Origin: Siderastrea siderea
Taxonomy: Eukaryota; Cnidaria; Anthozoa; Scleractinia; Rhizangiidae
DNA length: 64,000 nucleotides
Assembly (NCBI GenBank): GCA_964030785.1
Contig: OZ034968.1
Coordinates: forward strand, 65,945,399-66,009,398
Reading direction: 5' to 3'
Each line of letters opens with the position of its first letter. Position 1 is the first letter of the stretch. The position numbers were made by a program, and so were the translations under genes. The notes under the pieces are model-generated. The model was not told the origin of the DNA and searched no databases. It saw nothing but the letters and a program-made list of their open reading frames with translations. Below are positions 35,820 through 47,800 of the stretch, in pieces.

Positions 35820-38800
35820 GCACCATCATCATCATCATCATCATCATCATTATCATCATCATAAACAACGAGTCGTTGTTTATGATGTTTATGATGTTTA
35901 TGATTACATAACCGCCACAACAGCATCAGGATCAACGCGAAGAGATTGACTCGCTACGAACATTTCGTCTGCTTCCCTTTTCCCTCTCTTATAGAGTTGG
36001 AAGGGTGAGAGTCCTGTCCAGCGGATTACATCATTTCTTGATTAGACTTCTTGTTTAGGTGAAAAAAAAAAACAAAAGAACATATCTACATGAGAAACCA
36101 AAACACAAAATGTGTATGTTTTAAACCATCTATACTAATTAAAAAAAACACACACAAATATTTTTTTTCCAGGAAGAAGAAGATTTACTCCAACAAGTGT
36201 TCAAAATAAAGTAGAGAGAGTCCGAGCTTTCATCTCGGTGAGGCAATTATTACACTTTATTATGCCACTCTTGCGCCATTTTACCATATAACGTCATTTT
36301 GACGTGACTACGCAACTGGCAAAGTATCTGCGCGTGTTATATGTTGAACCATCGAATAAGATGTATTTATTGCTTCTTTATGAAAGGGAACATGACAACT
36401 AAGGTTAGAACTGGGGGAGGGGGAGGTAGGGCACCAGGGCCCTATGGAATAAGGCAACAATGGGGAATGGGCTCTCTTTTTATCTTCGCTCTCTTGTCGA
36501 ACATTGCGGTACCCTAGAAAGTTGCTTCTATATTACGTGAACTTCATACAGCAATACTCCAAGTAAACTAATCATTCTTATTTAATGCCGCACAGAATCT
36601 GATCGCTTTGCCGGAGCATATCTCTCAGTCTCAGCTGGCGGTAAAGTTTTTTACCTCGACACCTGAAGATGTCCAGTGGTTAAAATTGAAAGAAGAGTAA
36701 GTCAAATGTTTTGTCTTAAAAATGCCTTCCAACACACATGAACGCGCACCACACGGGCATAGAACTTACACGGGACAGCGCGCTTAAGCGTGATCACTTC
36801 CACGCCCTTACTTTTCTCAGTGGGACCAGTTGTCTAAAGCAGTCTTAAACGAACACATGGATGTGCCGTTAGCGTGAATTCCTAGAAATATATTTGTCCC
36901 ACGTTTTCAACCATATAAACCATGTATAATTTTAATGAAAACTCCTCTTAGCTGGAGCACCAGAAATTAAACCTCAGCTAAATCGTAAGCCCCCGCTAAA
37001 CGATCAAACATTTTCGTACAACATCGTGTTGGAAGAACATGTTTTACTCTTTAGCTGCCTCTCTCAACAGCATTTCAATGGTTTTCCAATTTTGATCTGT
37101 AGGTCAACCATTGTTACCCAACATTTTATCCTACGAGGAAATGTTTGATCGTTTAGCCACCTCTGCCAGCTCGCGAGAAAAAGCGACCAACCAGAAACGG
37201 AATTTGGATGACGTAGACGTATTTTTTCGGCGGTGATACGCAAAAAACGTTATGTGGGCTCACTTTGTCCGAAGTTTGCCCGTTTAGCTACAGAACCGCT
37301 TGTGTGACAAACACCATGTTGGAAGAAAATGTTTGATCTTTTATCCGGGACTTTGACCCAGGTTAGTGATGATAGACTTTGAACAACCGGGCCCTTGAGG
37401 TCAAATATATAATCCAGATATCTTCAAGGAGATCATCTCAGCTTCAATCGATTTCCTGAGACAACTAGCCTTAAATTCTGATTGGATGATCGATCGCAAA
37501 AACACGCGCATATTAATTGTAAGTGGTCACATGCATTTTTGCCCCTCTCGCTGTATCACATGGGAGTGTTTTTAATGTACCAGAAGAAAATTCACGTGAC
37601 ACATTCATTCCTAAAGTAACGAATCACGTTCCTCTTTTACTTACTTCCACTTGTGACGACAGTCACGCATACACCTTTTGCTATGTACCGTCTGTCTAGT
37701 ATGCCCAACTTTTGACAAATTAGTTGAAAAGGCCAAATACATCATTGTCTCTTTCTTTCCTCTTAGACATCAACCACCATCCAAATCTAAGTCGAGAAAA
37801 AATCGTTTCAAGAGGATCCCAGTGAAACAAAGAAGTAAGAAAACAGGTGGGTGTAGATAGTACATGATTATAAACATACTACTGAATTTGAGCCGCGCGC
37901 TCAGATTGACTCCCCGCGTACTTGTAGACTATCAAGGGCGGGGGGCGGGGATAAGGAGCCCAACCCAAGATTTTTTTTTAAATTCCCTTTTCCAATCTCT
38001 AGTTATCCAAATTTCTATACCCGGTCGCGGTGCTATCCCAGTTCCAGTGGTAAAATCCCAGCCACAGGCCAAAGTGCTTCAAATCCCAGTTCCTTTATTA
38101 CCCCTTCGTGGCCCTCTATCAGTTCGTATCCTTGTGTCAGACGCGTTTTTCGCGCGCGACCACGCAAGAACTAAGTGATTCATATTTTGTTATAAAAGCG
38201 ACAAAAGCCAACGAAAGCACTCGAGAGAAAGCTCTGGTACCCAGGATATGAACTTCATGGAACAACCATAAATCACCCAGCCACGAATACAAAATAGGTA
38301 CCATTTATAAACCGTACTTGTTTTGTTTGTTTGTTTGTTTGTTTTACAGCAAATTCTATTGGTGAGCCAGTTCTGCTGGAACAATACGTCGCTGTAAAGG
38401 ATTACAAGAAGCAGTACCACAATGACATAAGCCTTACTAATGGTTACACAATGGGTGTTATTGAAAAACACGAGAGCGGTAAGAAAACTCACTCTTTTAA
38501 CTTCGAGAAAATTGCGGTCGGACATCATGGTCGGACGATGTTTTTTATACCAATGACCATCACTCTGTGAATGAGTAAAAATTTGCCTTTAGTTCATTTG
38601 TTTTCTGACTACATTTGCGTTTTGTCAGACCAAAATCATGAGAACGTCGAACATGTATCGTCCCGTTTCAAGATCAGCCATTTTTGATTATTATTTACCG
38701 ACGCAAAATCTGAAACTTTCGGCTGTGGGGTAAAGAAAATTAAACGCGTTGTTCTTGTTCTCCACGGGGAGTTTTGGAAATCAACGGAACGTCTGGAAGG

Positions 38801-41800
38801 GTACTCTCGATTGTCAGTTCTTACTGGAAATTCGTGTGCCATCCACCACTTTAAAAGTACGAGTTGCGTGTGAAAGCAATTTTGGAAATTAACGGAACTC
38901 CTGGAAGGATACTCTCGATTATCGGTTCTTAATGGCAATTCGTAGTGGATTAGTGGTCAGTGCGTTGGACTTCAGATCTGAAGGTCGATGGTTCGACGCC
39001 CAGTCCCTGCCATCGTGTTGTTTCCTTAGACAAGAATCTTTACCCCACATTGTCTCTCTCTCAGGCGTATAAATGGGTATCGGCGACATACCGTTGGGGG
39101 TAACCCTGCGATGGACCAACCAGGGGTACTCTTCTCGAAAGTCCCGATTACTTTTCGGGCCCTCAGCTATATTTTAAGATCAAAATCTATAAAACGTTGG
39201 CGTAGTTCTTAGCCCCCATATCAGCCCGACTTGTTTAATCAACTTAGAAATTTATACCTCAGCTTTCAAAACCAGCCAAATTTGAGTCTTAAATGTAAAC
39301 ATTGCGCGCATAAATTAGCTTTCGGGGGCCCGAAAAGTTATCGGGACTTTCGAGAAACGGGCCCCAGGGGGGAGTAGCAATACTCGCAGTTGCTTTTGTG
39401 CTACAGAAACCGGGATAAGCTCCGGCCGTGTGCGATTGTACCTTGTCTTACCTACCAATGGAAATTCGTGTGCCATTTACCGCTTAAAACACGAGTGCCA
39501 ATGACGTGTAAAATTACCAGACTCTAAATAGTCATTACACACATACTACCAGTCTTGTTCGCACGTTAACCACCCCCAGCCCCATTAAGAAGGGATCTCT
39601 AAGGAAGGGGGATAGGAAAGAGAACACGAACTAGAAAAAGACTCAGTCGACACCTCTCTGCACGTTACGAATCGTTCTTTTGCTCCACAGTTATAGACTA
39701 ATAGAGAAGCAAACTTCGGATAAACCCTACCTGTGTAAATTCGAACACTTAGCCCGGTTCCCTCGGTGCCCGTATTAAGACGTACCATTTGACTATACTA
39801 AAGCTGCTAAGATTTTTAGTCCTTTTGGTTGTTGTTAGGTTGGTGGCTTGTGGAATGTGAAGGTGATATCGGTTGGGTGCCAGCTTCCTTCATAAAGCCT
39901 ACAGGTGGTGACTATTATGGCGATGACATCATTACAAGCGAGATTTTCCCTCCTGGACGAGGTAAAAGTTTATGATCATAAGCATAGAACTGTTAAGAAA
40001 GACAGAGATAAACCAAACAGAATAGGAAACGGAGACACAAACTGCATGGTGAGTTGCAAAATATCTAACGGCAAGCGTAATGGCTTACACCAGACGTAAA
40101 AATAGAGACTTTGACTGAAGCGGACGTCTGACGTTAGAAGTTATACGCTGGACGTTAGGAGTTTATGCAACTCGCCCCAGGATCCTCCATGAGTACTAGA
40201 CTTGTGTAGTCAACGCGTGTTGTTCGAATCCTGGTGAGTGAATATTTAGATCAGTAGTCCTCGTGCGACTTTTTTCTTTTTGCTTTGTTTTGAGATTGCA
40301 TATCTTGACGTTGTCGAAAAGTGAGAGGATATTAAGTATATTGAAAGAGTTGCATTTTTTTGCTTGGGATAAATGGAAAATGTACGATGTACGGATAGAG
40401 ATGGCGAAATAAAGCAAAGAACTACTTCACTGTGAGAGATTAGCATTATTAAAGTCAAATACACCAATTTTAGCGCTGATTCTTTAATCTGAGAGTTTTA
40501 ACTCAATGTTTTCTTGCCTGCTTTTCCAGGTGAAATGTACATGACAACACAGTCTTACCAAGCAAAGATGGAAGGCGAAATGAGCTTTGACATCGGTGTT
40601 CATCTCCAAGTAATCGAGAAAAACTGGGATGGATGGTGGAGAGTTCTGTAAGTTAGCTCAGAGGAGTAACTTTTAATTAATTACTTTTCAATAAGATGAA
40701 AACGTCAGGAGCCATGATCGAATATCAACCTCGTTCCCAAGTCTTTCATCTCCACTCCCAAGAGGGAGTGAGTAGGAGGATGAAAGAGCCTGGACTTGAG
40801 GTTGCTCAGGTATACGTGAAATCCTCATTTTGCTTTTAACTGGTTCAGACTTCATATGAGTCGTGTGGTAGGTTTGGGTTGAATACCACTGAGGTGACGT
40901 AGGGTAAATTGGCCACCTTAAAGAAACTCAAAAGCTCACGTTTTGAGTGTTCAGTTCTTTGGTTAGAGCAAAGACAAAAGGCGAAGGGTTAACGCTCGAA
41001 ACTTCAGCTTTTAAATCTATTTATGGTGGCCAATTCACCACATATCAACTCCGTTGTTATCAAACTGAAGTGTTTCATACCCCTACCGCCGCAGCAACAC
41101 AGTCTTTGTTGAAACTATATTTATTGCTCTGGCTGTCTATTTCAAAACTTATGACCAAGCCCCTGTCATTGTTGGCAAACGAATGCAAACGTCCTACGTT
41201 CGCTTACGGCGCTATAGTCATCCTAAGTTTCCATCGGACATGGCCCTATTACGTTGAACTACTCCAAGCTACTCGATACAACGACCAATTCAAATACCTA
41301 GCTTCTGATCTGTGATGTCAAAAACCGGAAGTCAGAAAGCAAAGGAGCGCCTGGAGACTATAACTTAGAACCCACCCAATTTCTTTATCAGATATACGGA
41401 CGAGGAAGCCTGGGTACCTGCTGTGTATCTCAAGAGTCTTGGCTTCGCAGCCGGAAGGACGCCAATGGGCTTACGACGCTGGTCGGGGATGAGCATGCGC
41501 CTGAGAGAGGAGACAAGAGACTTTCAAGAAGTGCAGAATAACGAAGTCCCGCCTTATGGGTCTAGTTGTAAGTATAGCATAATACCGGGCAGCCTGTTTC
41601 TGCGCGTTTTTGGAAGATCATAACTTCAATCCTAAAAAGACTAAAGTTTGATCTTCCAAAAACGCGCAAAAAGATGTACTGAGTATAGTTTTCATATTGA
41701 CAATGAAAACATTGAAGTTGTTCAGAATTACACCTACTTAGGAACATTAATCTCTTCAACAGGAAACTTTTCATTGGCGCTTGACAAATTGAAAGAGAAG

Positions 41801-44800
41801 GCTCTCCACGCTCTTTTCAGCCTCAGAAAACACACACATATCAGCAATCTGTCCCCATTCCTTGCAAATAAACTTTTTGACGCTATGATCTCTCCAATTT
41901 TAACTTACAATAGTGAAATCTGGGGAGTATATACCAAACCTGATTTCAAGTCTTGGGACAGTTCACAGATTGAAAAAGCTCATCTCCCGTACTGTAAACG
42001 TTACTTAGAAGTAAGCAGTAAGGCATCGAATGTAGCTTGTAGAGCTGAGCTTGGAAAGTTTCCTCTTATAATAGCTATTAACCAAAAAATAATTAATTAC
42101 ACCTTATATCTCCACAATAAGGAAAATGACTCTATTGTTAAACAAATCTTTTTAATGTCATCTGATCTTCATAACACCAGCAAAAATAGTTTTTACTTTA
42201 ATGTTATGAGGATGTCTGAATATAATAATTTCCCTGATTTTGACCCTACTTTCTTAACTGATGCTAAGATTAAACACTATGTAAGTCTTATGCAACAAAA
42301 GTATATTTCACACTGGCAACATACTATTCGAAACTCCAAGAAATTAGAATTCTATAACACTTTTAAGGACGAATATATATACGCCTTCCTGCTATTTAGA
42401 TCTTACAAGAAAACTAAATAACAGGAAAGAATTAGTGAAACTTAGAATAGGTAATCACAAATTATTGATCGAAACTGTCAGATATGATCAAATCCCAAGG
42501 GATAATAGACTCTGCCCTACGTGTAAATCAAACCAAATTGAAGATGAAATTCATTTACTTTTCCATTGTACTAAATACTGTAGTTTTAGAGATGAATTTT
42601 ACAAAAAAATAGAGAACCAAATACCCAACATAACACAATTACCTCCTATGCAAGCCACCAAAAAATTAATGAATTCTGATAATTATTATTTAAATACTCA
42701 ACTGATGAAGTTCATTTTGAGATGCTTATCTTTACGAAATAATCTTCTATCGAATGAAAGTAATGTAACGCACACATAATTGCTTTTTTTCCTATTACAT
42801 GATTATGATTGTTATAAGTTTCGTTTTAGTTAAGTTTTATGCTTTTGCAATACTGTATGTACTTATAGTCATGCAAATAAAGCTTGTTGTTGTTTGTTGC
42901 TGTTTCGTGTTCCCTTCATTGCCTAGCTTAAATGTTATGCAAAGCAGGGAGCGCCCGTCAAAAGCGTGCGATCTACGGGAGTATAATACTTCTGCGCGCT
43001 CCATGCCACGCGTGACAGCGCGTTTCTCTTGGTCCTTCGACCGTGTAAAAACATGACTGTTTTTTAGTGTAAAAACAAATGGAATTCTCCAACATCAACT
43101 TTCATGGATTAAGGCTTTGACAGTAATAGCGGGTACTTCAGCCATTACACAATTTCCACTGAAATATTTCACGGAAGTTAAAATTTTAAAATTAAAACAT
43201 AAGTCTCTCCCCGCTAATAAGAACTACATAACCGTCCAAATTTTTGGCGGAAATCGCGACCCAACTAAATACGAAAGCTCGGAACCTTCCAACGTCTAAA
43301 AGGTCGCGATAATCTAGCACCTTTAATTTTGGCTTGTTGTTTGGTAAATAAAGATACAGGTTTTGCTCTAGGTTACGATTTTGATTGAAATCTACATATT
43401 AAAGGATAAGGGTTTGAGCCTCAGAGTTGAGCCCTCCCCTCCCCCCCCCCCCCCCCACATAAAGCCTCATATAATCACTTGACGAGTTCATATGCGTCGT
43501 TTCCATGCAGTTGTCAAAGAAGGGCCCTAATTTTTTGGATGGGGCTGGAACAGAGAGGATTTTTAGCCCTTTCCCGTCTTACCTTGCTCTCTTTGTCTTC
43601 CTGCGCTTTGAATTCATAGTGAACGCTACTTCTATCGTTACTTCAGTACTTCAATAATTTCTCTTCCTTCACTTACTTTTATGCTACTTTTATACTATTG
43701 AAGGCTAAAGCAAACGTACATCGATCAAATGGTAAATTGAGTACGACTTATTTTTTTTTTCAGTTTTAACGCCTGGTTGGAGTCAAAATAGGAGACACAG
43801 CGTAGGGGAGGTAAGTTGTGGAACCACCATAGTCCGATTAATATTTAAATTTTAGGTGTGACTTTTAGCACGAAAAAATTCACGTCACGCGTCTCCTCCA
43901 AGAGATTAATTTCATATACACTCACGAAACAAAATTTTCCAAAAGCTGCGTTGTTTGCCATACCTAAAAAGGGAGAAGAATCTCTCATGTTGCCTGGGTG
44001 TTATACAGACTCGTTATTTTTTATTTAATAGGTCTTGTCCTCTCCCTCAACGACAGAGAGCCAACTCTCAAATCGTCGATCAACTGTTAGTGACATCAGA
44101 GACGGGCTGCCCAATCGCGGACTCTCCATCTCAGAACAAGACATTCATCTTGCAGTTCAGCGGGAGAAGAAGAGCAACGCCTCCACGAAAGCCAAACGGA
44201 GTAACTCGTTTAGCGTTTTTCCTGGAGACATCAAGGAATTTCTTGCGAAAAGGAATAGGGCAGAAAGTATACCTGAAAATGTAATCGGCTTGAGTTTGCC
44301 AGGATTTTCCATTTCAGCGATCGATCTTCACAGTGCCCAACAACGCTCGATTTCCAGTAAGGTCAAACGAAGTCGCTCTTTCAGCGTTTTATCAGACAAC
44401 ATAAAGGGAGTGTTAGGAAAAAGAAACGAAGAAAAAAGTGTGCCGTCATTAAATGCGAACGGAGCAGCGGACGTCACCACGGATAGGTTGTTATTGGAAA
44501 CGCCAAAACGGAAAAACGAACTTTCGAGTCCAAGCGCAAGGAGGCGATTTTTAGGGAGTGAAAGTGAAGTTATAAAGGTAGCTCACAATGAGTTACATTC
44601 ACCTCCAACTATTTGTATCACTTCCGCAGCCAGTGATTCAGAGCTTTCGCAAGCGTTAGAGAGTGATGCTGAGATTCAACTTCCAAGTGACTCCACGAAA
44701 AGTATCGATGACACTCGGGTTGGTAACAAAATAGCGGAGGAGGTAAAGAGAAAGGAAACGAAGGATGACAACCAAGTGCTACGTTCAGAAGAGAACCTGA

Positions 44801-47800
44801 TAGAAGAACCAAGTAGCATGATGAGTGGAATAAATAACCAGCATAAAGAAGGAGACGAACAAAGACAACAACTAGAAAAACGTCAAGCCATCCAAGGAGA
44901 GAATATTGGGAGCGAGGACCGTTACAGAGACAGAGAAAACGGAGGGCGGGAGAAAGTCGAAGAAGAAAAACTCAGAGGACAAGAGAGTGACACAGGATCG
45001 CGGAGCAACAGCAATGCTGGAGCCGGAGTAGATGTGAAAGACGTTGAGGAACAAGTAGTAGACGACAGCATTTCGGTGAACAACGATAAACAATGTGTTG
45101 ATGCGAAGAAGTCATTCCCTTCAGCTGGTGACATTTATTACGCTTTGGCTACATTCGAGGCTAACGGACCTGGCGAGATAACAATTTATAAAGGAAATAA
45201 AGTAAAGGTGGAAGCAAAAGCTCCCAATGGGTGGTGGATGGTGCAGATTGGCGATGAATCTGGGTGGGCGCCTTCTAATTTCCTGGTGGCAGATGATGGG
45301 TATGACAGAAAGGACATCATTGAAAGGCAAGAGTTAGAATTTGATCAAGAACGTAATGGACTGCCAAGCGACGACGACGACGACGACGACGATGATGATG
45401 ATGATGATGACGACGATGATGATGATCGTGATGAAGATCATGATGATAATGATAATGGTGACTATGAACATGACGATGATGGTGATAATGAGAGTGATGA
45501 TGATGATGACGATGACGATGACGACTACAAAGACGGCGATGATGAGGATGACAATGAGCGTAAGTTTTCTGAAATATGTTATTTTCTAGCTATTACTGAG
45601 TTTTATGTACGCAAGTTCTTGGAAATAAAGGTTGTACGATCATTCATCACGTACGAAATTTGACCACATTGGGGGAAACTTAATCGTTCACGCTCCACAT
45701 AAATGACTTGCTTAAAATTTGACTCTTATTGGTAAAATAAAATAAATCTCAGGATATGTGGGGGCGCAGTGGTGTAGTGGTTAGTGCGTTGGACTTCAGA
45801 TCTGAGGGTTGGAGGTTCGACCCCCAGTCCCTGCCATCGTGTTGTTTCCTTAGACATGAAACTTTACTCCACATTGTCTCTCTCCACCCAGGTGTATAAA
45901 TGGGTACCGGCGACATACTCCAGGGGGGAGTAGCAATACTCTCAGTTGCTTCTTGCTACAGAAACTGGGATAAGCTCCGGCTGTGTGGGCTTCCTTGGCT
46001 CGTGTGCGACTTTACCTTACCTTACCAAATCTCAGGATCTTTAAGACAAACATTACATTATTCCGTCGTTGAAACGTACTAGAGACTCATCTTGTGAATA
46101 AAAATCGTACGTCTATTGATTGCTTTTGAGATAAAAAGACTCTTAGATGCGCTTTAAGGGGCTGTGACATGGGGATTATCACGTTTTTTAAAGTCCAAGC
46201 TGTGCTGCAATGAAAACTAAGTACATTTTATAAGTCGGTGACGTATGATCGCCCGGGTGAATGTAGTCCTGAGAAGAACTGTTTGTGGCGACATTGACTG
46301 ACGTTTCGACAACCTGAGCGGAAGTCATCATCAGAGTCAACCTGATGACTTCCGCTCAGTTTGTCGAAACGTCAATCAATGTCACCACAAACATTCCTTT
46401 TTAGGACTACACTCACCCGGACGATCATACATTACCGACTTATGTTACGACTCCTGTGTTCAAACCATTTACAGTAAGTACACTTGGTCGAAAACTGAAA
46501 TTTCCTGGAATATCAAGAGAAATATCAAACGATTTTCTTAAAGGACACACAAACCATAGCCAGTTTTCACTCATTATTCCAGTTTTTCTAAAACACAAAA
46601 AAAGAGCTTGGAATAACTAGTATGCCCAGTTTTTCTTCAATTCACAATTCGTCTCCATCCTGGCCATCCTGGTCATCCGTAGCTAACACTATAGCATCAG
46701 AACACTAGAAGTACAACTGGACCATTACTTTGGGGTTTCCTTTGGTTCCCATATGTCTTTTAGCTTTTTAAAATAACAATGAAAGTAGGTGACATAACCC
46801 CTTTATCCTCGAAACTAGTAAAAATCATCAAATTTCGACTTGAAAGGTATAGTAAAACAAACGACACTACAGAGAGGATAGCTCAAAGGGACTATGTTCG
46901 TATGTCAGCCATTTTTAGTAACTCTGTCAAAAAAGCCAAAAAAAACTAAAAATAATGATCCGGTTTTGTTCAGAGTCACTATTATATTTGCAGTGAACTA
47001 TTAACTGAATAAATAAGGCCAGGATGAAATGGATGTTAATTTGAAAACTTTGAGCCTGCAACGTTTGACGTTCTGTGGTTGTGTCTTGCAAAAATCGTTA
47101 TATACTTGCCATGGCTTGCTTTCATTGCCAAAATTTACCTGATATGATATAAGTTACTCTTGGTGCATTATTTTTTTGTTTTTCATTTTTGTTTTGTTTG
47201 TGTGAGAAGGCATACTTAATCTTACATGCAATTTTTATAAGCGCAGTTTTGACTGAATGCCAGCAAACTTCCCGTGTCATAATCCCCCCCCCCAAGTTAG
47301 AACCACTTTACGTGTTTCCAAGCTTGAGTTTGGGGGTCAAAAGGTTTTCAAAGGACCAAAGGAGCTGAACCGAGATATTTGTAATAATTTTAATCTCTTC
47401 AAAGTAAATGAATTAAAGTTGTTTTGTTGTTTTTCAGGAAAACCGGGAGTTTGGACGCTACCTGCATGGAGAGCAAGACCACCTTTGAACGTGAGTTCCC
47501 ATTGAAAATCTCACCTTGTTAAGGACGGTGCCTCCTAATACAGATGTATTTTTGCGAAGGTTATGACTATGGGGAAAAAGTAGATCTTAGCAAGGGTTAT
47601 TGGAATCCAAAAAGACAAATGTGGGTAGCCACACATTTTTCAGAGATAATTAATCAACCATAATTCTAAAAAAGCGTTAAAATACAAAGAATGTATGGCA
47701 ATTTCTTTCCAAATTTAAGCTCAATTAGCTCTGAAAAATGCGTAGTTACCCCAAGTTTGGTTTTGGATTCTGCTAGCCCGTGGTAAGATCTGCTTTTTCC

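Noticed and set aside
35710..35949. Poly-His frame (plus) and poly-Asp frame (minus)
   Set aside because: Direct products of the (CAT)n microsatellite in an intron.
45341..45589. Met/Thr-rich frame
   Set aside because: Alternate reading of the GAC/GAT repeat in the real coding frame of exon 12.
45756..45840. tRNA gene
   Set aside because: Pol III boxes are present but no cloverleaf closes, and the sequence is the head of a SINE with target duplication.
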